Source: a virus. Taken from it: a DNA stretch of 25,099 nt. The notes below the pieces were generated by a model, which worked only from the letters and a program-made list of their open reading frames with translations, was not told the origin of the DNA and searched no databases. This document shows positions 7,905-13,601 of the stretch, piece after piece (positions within the stretch are counted from its first letter, which is position 1; the number at the start of each line of letters is the position of its first letter). The position numbers and the translations under genes are program-made. The DNA lies in the IMG/VR virus record IMGVR_UViG_3300023175_002288, positions 1 to 25,099 of that record. One strand, given 5' to 3'.

Positions 7905-8432
7905 CTAGATTCCGGGGTTCTTCTCAAGAACGATTTTGATGGCGTTAGCCAATTCACTATGTTTGCCGTTGTTGCCTAATTGTTTCAAGCATTTATGGGC
8001 AAAATCACTATCCTCTAAAACCAATTCAAGGATGGTACGACCCTTGTATTTACCGAATGGGAAGCGTAGCACCGTTGCTTGGCGATACGCTTTGTCATGG
8101 TCGTCCACAGGACGACTAACAGGTTCTTCGATTTCCCTTACTGGGGAAGCGTGAACCGGGGCGTCTGGGCTGACCATTTCAGTATCCTCGGCACTTATGG
8201 GCGGTGGAACTGGTAGTGGTTCGATTTGAACCGCAATTTCCTCTTCTTCTACTGCGGAAACAAGATTCCGTGCAGATTGGAACGTTTCTTGTGGGAGTGC
8301 TGAATATGAGTTCGTGGTGTTGTCCGACGACGCAGGTGTTCGGGAACCGAGCATAACGCCCATCCATTCAGCCGGTGTAAGAACCTCCGAGGTTCCATCT
8401 TCGTATTCTATTGTGATTCTTCGGACCGTCAT
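7905..8432 (-). CDS. Protein with ExoX-like C-terminal domain (175 aa)
   Basis: The N-terminal 25 residues (VRRITIEYEDGTSEVLTPAEW) form a short beta unit; residues 30-115 are a low-complexity, Pro/Glu/Ser-rich linker; the C-terminal 60 residues contain LRFPFGKYKGRTILELVLED, the FGKYKG signature of the small domain found at the end of exodeoxyribonuclease X and in many phage proteins (an ExoX-C/DUF3820-like domain). No exonuclease catalytic domain is present. Probably a DNA or protein binding adaptor. ATG with GGAGGCGAAG upstream; overlaps the next upstream gene by 4 nt. Confidence 0.75.
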   Translation of the reverse strand: MTVRRITIEYEDGTSEVLTPAEWMGVMLGSRTPASSDNTTNSYSALPQETFQSARNLVSAVEEEEIAVQIEPLPVPPPISAEDTEMVSPDAPVHASPVREIEEPVSRPVDDHDKAYRQATVLRFPFGKYKGRTILELVLEDSDFAHKCLKQLGNNGKHSELANAIKIVLEKNPGI

Positions 8433-8809
8433 TGCTTCTTCGCCTCCTTCTTTGCTCGTCGGCGCTCCGACTTCAATGCATTGTCGCAGGGCTTACAATA
8501 CGACTTGAGGCCGTGCTTTGATGCACCTGTATAGAAATGCTCACGGGTAGCCGGTTTTTCTTCACCACATTTAGAACACTTCTTCATCAGACCCTTTCGT
8601 TCGGCAGTACGCCGAGCGCGAGCCTCTTTGTTGCGAAGACTTTCTTGATACCATTTGTTGTTACCATTGTACCATTGTTGTTGGTAATGGTGTCGTGCGA
8701 CGGCTTTGGTGCATTCCTTACAATAGGAAGACAGTCCATCGCTAACACGACCGTTTGCATAGAAGTCTTCGGGAGGCAATACGGCATTGCACTTACGACA
8801 TTCCTTCAT
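8429..8809 (-). CDS. Tandem zinc-knuckle protein (HNH-associated type)
   Basis: 126 aa from the ATG at 8809, which follows GAGGTGAGC. Two copies of the same module: CRKCNAVLPPEDFYANG followed by SYCKEC, and CSKCGEEKPATREHFYTG followed by SYCKPC. This CxxC ... FY ... DGL-x-SYCK-x-C pattern is common in phage proteins, often at the N-terminus of HNH or endonuclease VII enzymes. Here no HNH core follows, only a basic C-terminus (KSERRRAKKEAKK), so a nucleic-acid-binding role is likely. An internal duplication is evident. Confidence 0.82.
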   Translation of the reverse strand: MKECRKCNAVLPPEDFYANGRVSDGLSSYCKECTKAVARHHYQQQWYNGNNKWYQESLRNKEARARRTAERKGLMKKCSKCGEEKPATREHFYTGASKHGLKSYCKPCDNALKSERRRAKKEAKKQ

Positions 8810-9069
8810 GCGCTCACCTCGTCCATATATTCTTGACATTCTGGGCATAAGTCGGTGTCGTAATCGACAGGAACATCTTGACATTCCTTACACCGGTAGT
8901 CAAGGCAGTTATCGGGATTACATTCATCAATCGTATGTTGATTACCGTCGCCTGCGTATGATTCGCACCAACAACCGCAACCATCACTTGAATGATGACC
9001 GCAAAGCAATTTAGGGTCGTGGTAGTCGTCGTATGCACCCCAATCCATGTTATCTGGGTAGTTGTTCAT
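8806..9069 (-). CDS. Cysteine-rich zinc-binding protein (87 aa)
   Basis: Acidic N-terminus (NNYPDNMDWGAYDDYHD), then many Cys and His: LCGHH, CGCWC, ECNPDNC, RCKECQ and LCPECQ. At least two zinc sites can be formed. ATG after GAGGAAGA; 4-nt ATGA overlaps at both ends. Not assignable to a family. Confidence 0.75.
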   Translation of the reverse strand: MNNYPDNMDWGAYDDYHDPKLLCGHHSSDGCGCWCESYAGDGNQHTIDECNPDNCLDYRCKECQDVPVDYDTDLCPECQEYMDEVSA

Positions 9070-9212
9070 TCTTCCTCAGCCTCCAATTCTGCAATTTCTT
9101 CAAGGACATACGGTAGCCTTCGGATATCGTATTTGTCAGCGATTCCGTTCGACATACGGTGTCCAATCAGTTGTCTTTCTTTTTTCAGTTCTTCTAATCT
9201 GTTATCGCTCAT
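9066..9212 (-). CDS. Small coiled-coil-like protein (48 aa)
   Basis: Begins MSDNRLEELKKERQLIGHRM and ends in LEEIAELEAEEE. Strong GGAGGT ribosome binding site 6 nt before the ATG, and 4-nt overlaps with both neighbours, support translation. Highly charged and helical; function unknown. Confidence 0.65.
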   Translation of the reverse strand: MSDNRLEELKKERQLIGHRMSNGIADKYDIRRLPYVLEEIAELEAEEE

Positions 9213-9352
9213 CCAATTACCTCCTTATAATCACAGTCTGGGTTGGTACAATGGTAAATTCCCCTGTCAATACCGCGAGAATAACACTTCGCGGTTACAA
9301 TTCGTTCTAAGGTGAACGTCTTTTGAGAGCATTCCGGGCAACGTATAGTCAA
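9209..9352 (-). CDS. Small zinc-ribbon protein (47 aa)
   Basis: TTG start after GGAGGAATTGAT. Sequence has a classic four-cysteine ribbon: RCPEC near the N-terminus (C5, C8 counting the start), then YHCTNPDCDY near the C-terminus, similar to Ogr/Delta or TFIIS-type ribbons. Probably nucleic-acid or RNA-polymerase binding. The stop overlaps the next ATG (GGATGA). Confidence 0.65.
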   Translation of the reverse strand: MTIRCPECSQKTFTLERIVTAKCYSRGIDRGIYHCTNPDCDYKEVIG

Positions 9353-9353
9353 A

Positions 9354-9422
9354 TCAATTCCTCCATAGCAATTCCTTCGTGTAAACCGTGATAATCGGGT
9401 TGGGTTTATAGTATTTCTCCAA
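9354..9422 (-). CDS. Possible 22-aa micro-ORF
   Basis: A TTG-initiated frame (MEKYYKPNPIITVYTKELLW and two more residues) lies in the 94-nt gap between the 51-aa and 47-aa genes. Only a weak AGG precedes it. Its last codons contain the ribosome binding site of the next gene, as is usual for real genes in this array, but it may be non-coding leader. Confidence 0.25.
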   Translation of the reverse strand: MEKYYKPNPIITVYTKELLWRN

Positions 9423-9446
9423 ACCTAGTTTTCCGAAACGAAGGTT

Positions 9447-9602
9447 CTATTCTTCTTCCCCACGCAATGTGCGTTTTCGATAAATTCTCCATTCGTCCTG
9501 TTTGGGGACGTGGGGATTGTAATTGCTAATCGTAGCAACAGCATATAGCCATACTGCAATCGCAAGAATAGCAATAATATACACAATAACCCAAGGTGCC
9601 AT
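9447..9602 (-). CDS. Small single-pass membrane protein (51 aa)
   Basis: ATG overlaps the TAA of the upstream gene by one base (TAATGG), preceded by GGAGGAAGAG. N-terminal transmembrane helix (WVIVYIIAILAIAVWLYAVA) and a basic, charged C-terminus (DEWRIYRKRTLRGEEE), predicting N-out, C-in orientation. No family recognised. Confidence 0.7.
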   Translation of the reverse strand: MAPWVIVYIIAILAIAVWLYAVATISNYNPHVPKQDEWRIYRKRTLRGEEE

Positions 9603-9919
9603 TACTCTTCCTCCATTACTGGATTAGTCAAGGCCCATAGTGCAATTTTGTATCGTCCACTGTTCATGGCGGAACGATATGTAGTACCTACTTGATAAAA
9701 CGCAGGGTACTTTGCCAGAATGTTTGCTAGTTCTTGTGTTGTAGTACTGGTTTGTGTAATGCGTCCCCTGTGGCCAACGTAGTTGTTGATGAAGTCCATA
9801 ATTTCTGGAATCGTTCCTTCGCCATTCTTCTGCAAATACTCGTATGCACGATTGTATATTCGTACACTACCGTTTCGTACTCGTTGTCCGTCTATTCCTT
9901 TACAATGATGTTTGCTCAT
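9602..9919 (-). CDS. Winged-helix-like DNA-binding protein (105 aa)
   Basis: ATG at 9919 preceded by GGGGGATTGATT. The sequence EYLQKNGEGTIPEIMDFINN, then a region ending in ELANILAKYPAFYQVG and SGRYKIALWAL, follows the helix-helix-helix-wing order of small winged-helix domains of the HARE/Mrr-N kind. Probably a transcriptional regulator of the early region. Fold call is from pattern only. Confidence 0.65.
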   Translation of the reverse strand: MSKHHCKGIDGQRVRNGSVRIYNRAYEYLQKNGEGTIPEIMDFINNYVGHRGRITQTSTTTQELANILAKYPAFYQVGTTYRSAMNSGRYKIALWALTNPVMEEE

Positions 9920-9921
9920 AA

Positions 9922-10170
9922 TCAATCCCCCAATACCTTCAATGAAAGTTTGGAAACGTCGGTATTTTGGTCTATTTGCGTAGTCATGACCAGAAGCGAA
10001 TTACCTTCTGCATCAGTCATTACACGGACCGTATCTTCAATGAATTCAGTTAGGCCTTTAGTATTTTCGGGGCCACCGCCCTTCTGGATAAAAGCCGCAA
10101 AGGCCCACCATGCCGTAATGTAATCAGCAGTTGGATGTTTGAAGTGATATATCGCTCGCTTTAGGTTCAT
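9922..10170 (-). CDS. Unknown small protein (82 aa)
   Basis: Start placed at the ATG at 10170, whose ATGA overlaps the upstream stop. The sequence begins MNLKRAIYHFKHPTADYITA and includes WWAFAAFIQKGGGPE; the C-terminal half has beta-like NSLLVMTTQIDQNT. Not recognised. Confidence 0.7.
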   Translation of the reverse strand: MNLKRAIYHFKHPTADYITAWWAFAAFIQKGGGPENTKGLTEFIEDTVRVMTDAEGNSLLVMTTQIDQNTDVSKLSLKVLGD

Positions 10171-10400
10171 GCTCCGTAGCCCCCTGCAATCATCGCTTCT
10201 TGGTTTGCCTGCCATTGGTGGAACATAGCGTGTCCACCGAGGAAGCCACCGGCTTCACGAATAGGACCGATGAACCGAGCCGAGCAAACATCGCAATAAG
10301 TCATGACGATGCGTTCTTCATGATAGGTCCCAAATTCACTTACAATCGATACTGTTTGTCCAATGTCTTCTTCTGTATATTCTTTATTTTCTTTTTTCAT
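10167..10400 (-). CDS. C2H2 zinc-finger-like protein (77 aa)
   Basis: A CDVC pair followed by GGHAMFH gives a C-x2-C-x18-H-x3-H type finger (YCDVCSARFIGPIREAGG continuing to HAMFHQWQ), a form common among archaeal virus proteins. The N-terminus is charged. ATG after GGAGGCTTTACA, a ribosome binding site repeated elsewhere in this array. Probably a nucleic-acid-binding regulator. Confidence 0.7.
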   Translation of the reverse strand: MKKENKEYTEEDIGQTVSIVSEFGTYHEERIVMTYCDVCSARFIGPIREAGGFLGGHAMFHQWQANQEAMIAGGYGA

Positions 10401-10813
10401 TGTAAAGCCTCCGGTATATCGGCATAATTGGATTCCACTTCTTTAGCAAACCGTTCTCTTTCCATTCGCACGCAGTAATCAATCCATGATTCGATTTCAT
10501 AATCAACCATACAACCATTAAGACCAAAGCACGATGTAAGGATGTACAGAATAGTACCGGCCATTGATACAGGATACCATTCTCGGCCCATCTTGACGTT
10601 GCGCTTGAAAAGAGCATGAAAATGCTGTTCTTCTTCTATCGTACCGGCTGGAATCCACAATAAAGGAGTACAGTGTTCCGGTTCTGTACCTTTGAGGTCC
10701 TTCCCAATTGGCTTTGGGCCATAGCAAATTTCGTTGATTCTTTTCCAGATGTTGTCCCTTGCAGTAAATCCTACTTTGACATATTCTCCTACTTCAAATA
10801 CGTAAATCGCCAT
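10397..10813 (-). CDS. GIY-YIG-like (T5orf172-type) nuclease
   Basis: 138 aa. The N-terminus IYVFEVGEYVKVGFTARD with R25 (WKRI) matches the GIY-YIG core of the T5orf172/MUG113 kind (Y4, V-K-V-G-F-T at 12-17). The catalytic-acid region EEEQHFHALFKR (E62, H66) and GREWYPV (about 76-82) complete the domain. The rest is a C-terminal helical extension. Ends in EALQ with its TGA overlapping the next ATG. Role could be host DNA degradation or homing; not decidable from context. Confidence 0.8.
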   Translation of the reverse strand: MAIYVFEVGEYVKVGFTARDNIWKRINEICYGPKPIGKDLKGTEPEHCTPLLWIPAGTIEEEQHFHALFKRNVKMGREWYPVSMAGTILYILTSCFGLNGCMVDYEIESWIDYCVRMERERFAKEVESNYADIPEALQ

Positions 10814-10968
10814 TATTCTTCCTCCATTTCATTTAGGGCTTTAGCAATCACTTCTGCTTCTTCAAGTGTTTCGCAGGTGTGACTGCGCTTGGTGATTGAG
10901 TGCAACACCAGCCAAGAAACCGGGGGGCTATCACTATAAGATTGAGCAATTATTATCCAGTTATTCAT
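10813..10968 (-). CDS. Small early protein with EEA-helix (51 aa)
   Basis: ATG at 10968 preceded by GGAGGAAGAGG. Beta-rich N-terminus (NNWIIIAQSY and SWLVLHSI) then a helix TCETLEEAEVIAKALNE. The helix resembles FQTKEEALAFKKAFNE in the neighbouring 105-aa protein, so the two may be paralogs. Function unknown; host-takeover type by position. Confidence 0.7.
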   Translation of the reverse strand: MNNWIIIAQSYSDSPPVSWLVLHSITKRSHTCETLEEAEVIAKALNEMEEE

Positions 10969-11282
10969 TCCTCTTCCTCCATACCCCAAATTTCTGCGCC
11001 TACATATGCCGCGTTGAGCGTTTCTTCGACAGAAAACGTTGGAATTATGTATTCGTAAGGTCCCTCGGCAGGTGAACTGGCAACGTATTGGTGCCCGACA
11101 ATGACGCCTCCCCTCAAGCGGGGTTCCCATCCACCGTGGTTCCAAAACTTCTCATTGAAGGCTTTCTTGAAAGCGAGGGCTTCTTCTTTTGTTTGAAAAT
11201 GATACTCGGTGCTGGGCATTTCATCAATGAAATCCTCATCGTCATAGGCGTTATACCATACCCGAACCATCCATGTCGTCAT
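10965..11282 (-). CDS. Small early protein with EEA-helix (105 aa)
   Basis: ATG at 11282 after GGAGGCTTCACA. Begins TTWMVRVWYNAYDDEDF, followed by FQTKEEALAFKKAFNEKFW, a strand-plus-helix unit also seen in the 51-aa neighbour. The C-terminal half is Gly/Tyr-rich with IVGHQYVASS and ends in EEEE. No family recognised. Confidence 0.72.
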   Translation of the reverse strand: MTTWMVRVWYNAYDDEDFIDEMPSTEYHFQTKEEALAFKKAFNEKFWNHGGWEPRLRGGVIVGHQYVASSPAEGPYEYIIPTFSVEETLNAAYVGAEIWGMEEEE

Positions 11283-11485
11283 TGTGAAGCCTCCTCGGAG
11301 TATGAAGTGCCAGTCCATGGATGCGACGAGTCCATAGACTCACGGCAACTGATGGAATACCACTTGTAGCGGTCGTCAATGAATTTCTTGACCCACGGTG
11401 GAAGTCCTACGTCTGCTTCGCACATTTTGTAAATGTCGTTCAGTGTTCGGTCTGCCGCCTTTAGGCGGTTCATTTCCTCGCTCAT
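11279..11485 (-). CDS. Unknown small protein (68 aa)
   Basis: Acidic, helical N-terminus (SEEMNRLKAADRTLNDIYKM), then ADVGLPPWVKKFIDDRYKWY, which resembles the start of short DNA- or protein-binding helices. Ends in SEEASQ, encoded by the same bases that form the ribosome binding site of the next gene. ATG after GGAGGCTTCACA. Confidence 0.72.
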   Translation of the reverse strand: MSEEMNRLKAADRTLNDIYKMCEADVGLPPWVKKFIDDRYKWYSISCRESMDSSHPWTGTSYSEEASQ

Positions 11486-11631
11486 TGTGAAGCCTCCACG
11501 ATTCTAACACAAAGATGACGCGTTTTAAGGAATGCATTTGCCGCCTTTTGTCTTGCCTCTTGTTCTGTTTTTGCTTTTGCATAGGGAATCCAATCCCCTA
11601 TTCTTTCTAGATAGCATTCGATAGTATACAT
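11482..11631 (-). CDS. First gene of the leftward early array (49 aa)
   Basis: Starts MYTIECYLERIGDWIPYAKA, then a helix TEQEARQKAANAFLKTRHL, and ends VEASQ. The order strand then E/A-rich helix is shared with the 51-aa and 105-aa genes downstream. ATG with GGGAGGATT upstream (11641-11646 on the minus strand). It lies in another frame than a longer but unlikely overlapping ORF; the overlap of its TGA with the next ATG and the shared leader support this frame. Confidence 0.68.
   Translation of the reverse strand: MYTIECYLERIGDWIPYAKAKTEQEARQKAANAFLKTRHLCVRIVEASQ
11483..11497 (-). repeat. Repeated gene-junction sequence CATTGTGAAGCCTCC
   Basis: This 15-mer occurs exactly at 11280-11294 and 11483-11497 and with one mismatch at 10398-10412. 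On the minus strand it reads GGAGGCTTCACAATG: ribosome binding site plus start codon of one gene and the last codons (E-A-S-Q-stop) of the previous one. The recurrence suggests gene duplication or modular shuffling through these junctions. Confidence 0.8.
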
Positions 11632-11741
11632 TTTCGTAATCCTCCCTTTGGTAAAATGACCTGTGATGGCCCTAGTATTTAGTCATTTCCGAAAACCCCT
11701 CATTTAGCAACAGTATGGAACTACGACCATACTACGACAAC

Positions 11742-11757
11742 GGTTTTTTCAAAAACC
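11742..11757. repeat. Inverted repeat GGTTTTT/AAAAACC
   Basis: Perfect 7-bp arms separated by 2 nt in the divergent region. It could be a protein-binding palindrome. A smaller palindrome TCTAG-AAAA-CTAGA follows at 11783-11796. Confidence 0.5.
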
Positions 11758-11978
11758 TAGGATTTCAATATGGAAAGAAGATTCTAGAAAACTAGATAGG
11801 AAAATCCTCTTGGCTCGATGACGATTGGTTCTTCGTACCAAAGAAACGGCTCCTTTTGGCAAAAATACCCCAAATACCCCCTACTTGAAGGGGTAAATCA
11901 GGAAAAACTGCGAGAAACGCCCTGTACGGCCTTGTAGGGGGTCTGGGGGGTAACTATCCCACTTTATGCGCTGAAAGC

Positions 11979-11997
11979 CCTAGAACGCGCTTCTAGG
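11979..11997. repeat. Inverted repeat CCTAGAA/TTCTAGG
   Basis: Perfect 7-bp arms around a CGCGC centre. First of three perfect inverted repeats spaced through the 130 nt before the recombinase gene. Confidence 0.55.
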
Positions 11998-12014
11998 TAT
12001 GTCCCTTCTTTATA

Positions 12015-12036
12015 ACAATCCCAAATCAAGGATTGT
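12015..12036. repeat. Inverted repeat ACAATCC/GGATTGT
   Basis: Perfect 7-bp arms around 8 nt (CAAATCAA), the middle of the three inverted repeats upstream of the recombinase. Confidence 0.55.
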
Positions 12037-12059
12037 AGGTATATCTGACCCCGTATACC

Positions 12060-12102
12060 CTTAACACAAAGACCCCTTTCTTTATTTCCTACTTGTGTTA
12101 AG
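12060..12102. repeat. Inverted repeat CTTAACACAA/TTGTGTTAAG, candidate operator or att site
   Basis: Perfect 10-bp arms separated by 23 nt, ending 8 nt before the recombinase ATG. The right arm lies inside the promoter-like motif at 12081. The spacing puts arm centres about 33 nt apart, three helical turns, which fits a dimeric protein bound on one face. Autoregulation of the recombinase or its own attachment site are the obvious options. Confidence 0.6.
12081..12098 (+). promoter_or_regulatory. Element-specific promoter motif, copy 1 (recombinase)
   Basis: TTTATTTCCTACTTGTGT begins 30 nt before the recombinase ATG. It shares 15 of 18 bases with the copy upstream of the chaperonin and matches three others on the opposite strand. 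TTTAT at -30 is where TBP would bind if transcription begins at the ATG, predicting a leaderless mRNA; in agreement, no ribosome binding site precedes the gene. Confidence 0.7.
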
Positions 12103-12110
12103 CCCATAGT

Positions 12111-12974
12111 ATGGCAAAGACATGGCCCACACGCGCTATCGGATATGGTAGGGTTTCGACAAAAAAGCAAGAAGAAGGACTGGACACCCAAGTTTTCGGA
12201 ATTACTAGGTTATGCGAAACGCACGGAATCGAATTGATTCCTCCTCCATTTGACAAAGAGGGGTTTTCCGAAATCCACGCTATTCCGAAAAAGGAATTTG
12301 ACAAGGCAATTCAATATCCGACAATGTGGTGTGATTTTGGCGTTTCAGGCAAAAACCTTGAACGGCCTATGTTCAAGGCAATGATGGCCTACCTCAAGGA
12401 GAACCCAGATGTGAAGGACGTCATCTTCTATGACCCAAGCCGTCTAAGCCGTAACCTCGTGGATGCTATCAATTTCGTTGAGGAACATATCCGTGGGCCA
12501 TTGGGCATCAATGTGCATTTTGTCACTATGCCGGACCTCGACCTTGACGACCCTACGCAAGAAGCCATGTTCCGTATGAAGTCCATGATGGATGACATGG
12601 AACGCAAGCAGGTTATCATCAAAGTCAAGACTGCGATGGAACGGCTTCAAGAGCAAGAACACGAATGGGTAGGAAGAACACCCTATGGTATGTATGCCGC
12701 TAGAAAAGAAGATGACGCCGAGAAAGGTAAATTACATTACCATCAACAAGAACTAGAAATCGTATTAGAAATACTACGCGAGTATGCTAGGAATCCTTCT
12801 TATGCTGGTGTTGCTACTTATCTTAATGCTCGTGGTTATACTACTAGGTCTGGTGGTAGTTGGTATCCTCAACAGGTGAAGCGTATTGTAACACATGCTG
12901 TATATGAGGATGAATTGGATGGGGATAAGATGCTCAAGTACTTCCCAAAAGATATGCAATGGGGGAATGAATAA
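12111..12974 (+). CDS. Serine recombinase/integrase
   Basis: 287 aa, the first plus-strand gene. The resolvase catalytic domain is intact: AIGYGRVSTKKQEEGLDTQ (S16 as nucleophile, R14), DFGVSGKNLERPMF, and DVIFYDPSRLSRNLVDA with the essential arginines. A helical E arm (MDDMERKQVIIKVKTAMERL) is followed by the 'recombinase' domain start WVGRTPYGMYAARKED, then EYARNPSYAGVATYLNARGY and a site resembling SGGSWYPQQVKRIVTHAVY that binds DNA. The protein is shorter than large phage integrases because the zinc ribbon and coiled coil are missing. Likely mediates integration or inversion. Transcript probably leaderless from the motif at 12081; inverted repeats lie directly upstream. Confidence 0.95.
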   Translation: MAKTWPTRAIGYGRVSTKKQEEGLDTQVFGITRLCETHGIELIPPPFDKEGFSEIHAIPKKEFDKAIQYPTMWCDFGVSGKNLERPMFKAMMAYLKENPDVKDVIFYDPSRLSRNLVDAINFVEEHIRGPLGINVHFVTMPDLDLDDPTQEAMFRMKSMMDDMERKQVIIKVKTAMERLQEQEHEWVGRTPYGMYAARKEDDAEKGKLHYHQQELEIVLEILREYARNPSYAGVATYLNARGYTTRSGGSWYPQQVKRIVTHAVYEDELDGDKMLKYFPKDMQWGNE

Positions 12975-13063
12975 TCACTTCTGAAGAATTTTGGTACTTC
13001 TTGTTTGGACTTGCGATTATCGGATTCGTTGCCTTCCATATTCTGAATCAGGAGGAAAGATAA
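12971..13063 (+). CDS. Possible 30-aa membrane peptide with non-canonical start
   Basis: An open frame overlapping the recombinase stop encodes IITSEEFWYFLFGLAIIGFV and AFHILNQEER, an obvious single transmembrane helix with charged ends. No ATG, GTG or suitable TTG starts it; only ATA (12971) or ATC follows the GGGGGAATGA ribosome-binding-like sequence. Its final codons contain the GGAGGAAAG site of the next gene, as in real genes here. Confidence 0.4.
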   Translation: MITSEEFWYFLFGLAIIGFVAFHILNQEER

Positions 13064-13065
13064 GT

Positions 13066-13362
13066 ATGGACATGAAAGACTTGCTGGGCGAGTTCGCCAA
13101 AGGTGCAACGAAGGGCGCAGGGCCATTCAAACCCGAAGTTACACTGAACGTGTCCTTGACCGATGAGATGCGCGAAGACTTGGAAAATATCTTACAGAAT
13201 CTAGATTCCATAACAGAAAAGCGGTTTTTAGAATTTAGAAATAATTTGAATCCCCTAGTTCAGGATTCAATTCGAAAAATCGAATACCGCTGGAAAATAA
13301 CGCAATATCTGTTAGTAGTCGGGTTTGTAGTGAACGGCGCTATCGCTGTGTTCTTGAATTAG
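13066..13362 (+). CDS. C-terminally membrane-anchored protein (98 aa)
   Basis: ATG after GGAGGAAAGATAAGT. Residues 1-25 are Gly/Ala/Lys-rich, the middle forms a charged helix (SLTDEMREDLENILQNLDSI) and the end is a transmembrane helix (YLLVVGFVVNGAIAVFLN), so it is a tail-anchored type. Probably co-transcribed with the recombinase. Unknown family. Confidence 0.8.
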   Translation: MDMKDLLGEFAKGATKGAGPFKPEVTLNVSLTDEMREDLENILQNLDSITEKRFLEFRNNLNPLVQDSIRKIEYRWKITQYLLVVGFVVNGAIAVFLN

Positions 13363-13364
13363 GT

Positions 13365-13440
13365 GGACCGGCACGCAAGGTGAGAGAGGCTGAAAGATGA
13401 CCTACCCGGAAGTACGCGCCGGCCCGGGAGGCTTCCGGGC
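13365..13440 (+). ncRNA. Structured 3' region or small RNA after the 98-aa gene
   Basis: Immediately after the TAG at 13362 the plus strand can form a long helix, GGACCGGCACG (13365-13375) with CGCGCCGGCCC (13415-13425) interrupted by two A-C mismatches, enclosing an AGGT/ACCT pairing. Next to it is the hairpin GCCCGGG-AGGCT-TCCGGGC (13422-13440) followed by a weakly T-rich stretch. This may be a terminator plus processed RNA, or an independent RNA. The two helices overlap by 4 nt, so alternative folds are possible. Confidence 0.45.
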
Positions 13441-13454
13441 AATTTGTTATTCGT

Positions 13455-13466
13455 TAAACTAGTTTA
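13455..13466. repeat. Perfect 12-bp palindrome TAAACTAGTTTA
   Basis: Lies between the structured region and the tRNA 3' end. An AT-rich perfect palindrome beside a tRNA and a serine recombinase could be a crossover or protein-binding site. Function not shown. Confidence 0.45.
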
Positions 13467-13485
13467 TCAAATTACATGTTGAATA

Positions 13486-13562
13486 TGGCGGCCCTACGGG
13501 GATTTGAACCCCGATTACCGGCTCCGCAAGCCGGAGTGATATCCAAATTACACTATAAGGCC
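13486..13562 (-). tRNA. tRNA-Arg (anticodon GCG), CCA encoded
   Basis: On the minus strand all tRNA parts can be read: acceptor GGCCTTA pairing with TAGGGCC (one G-T wobble), TA linker, D stem GTG/CAC, anticodon stem CCGGC/GCCGG with loop TTGCGGA giving anticodon GCG, a short variable loop TAAT, T stem CGGGG/CCCCG with loop TTCAAAT, discriminator G, then genomic CCA (13488-13486). No intron. It would decode CGC and, if wobble-modified, CGU. The promoter-like motif starts 31 nt upstream of its 5' end. Confidence 0.93.
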
Positions 13563-13575
13563 AACCTTACGGTAC

Positions 13576-13593
13576 CTTCAGGTCGGTCATAAA
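13576..13593 (-). promoter_or_regulatory. Element-specific promoter motif, copy 2 (tRNA)
   Basis: Minus-strand TTTATGACCGACCTGAAG, whose first nine bases equal those of copy 3. The first T is 31 nt from the tRNA 5' base. Presence upstream of a non-translated gene argues that the motif acts in transcription and not translation. Confidence 0.6.
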
Positions 13594-13601
13594 GAATAGG
13601 T

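Larger units (their letters stand above)
11632..12110. other. Non-coding divergent control region (479 nt)
   Basis: No convincing gene on either strand. It separates the leftward early array from the rightward recombinase. For leftward transcription, TAAATAC (minus strand, 11681-11675) lies about 47 nt before the ATG at 11631 and fits a TATA box with a short leader carrying GGGAGG. It also holds a tandem ACTACGAC pair (11720-11727, 11731-11738), a direct ATACCCC pair with an inverted GGGGTA (11875-11895) and several perfect inverted repeats listed separately. Candidate functions are origin, operator or attachment site. Confidence 0.7.

Noticed and set aside
8814-9038. Minus-strand 74-codon ORF overlapping the cysteine-rich gene in another frame
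   Set aside because: Thr/Val-rich low-complexity translation; the other frame has proper zinc pairs, start signal and overlaps.
11720-11895. CRISPR array or iteron series in the divergent region
   Set aside because: Only two-copy short direct repeats are present, with no regular spacer pattern.
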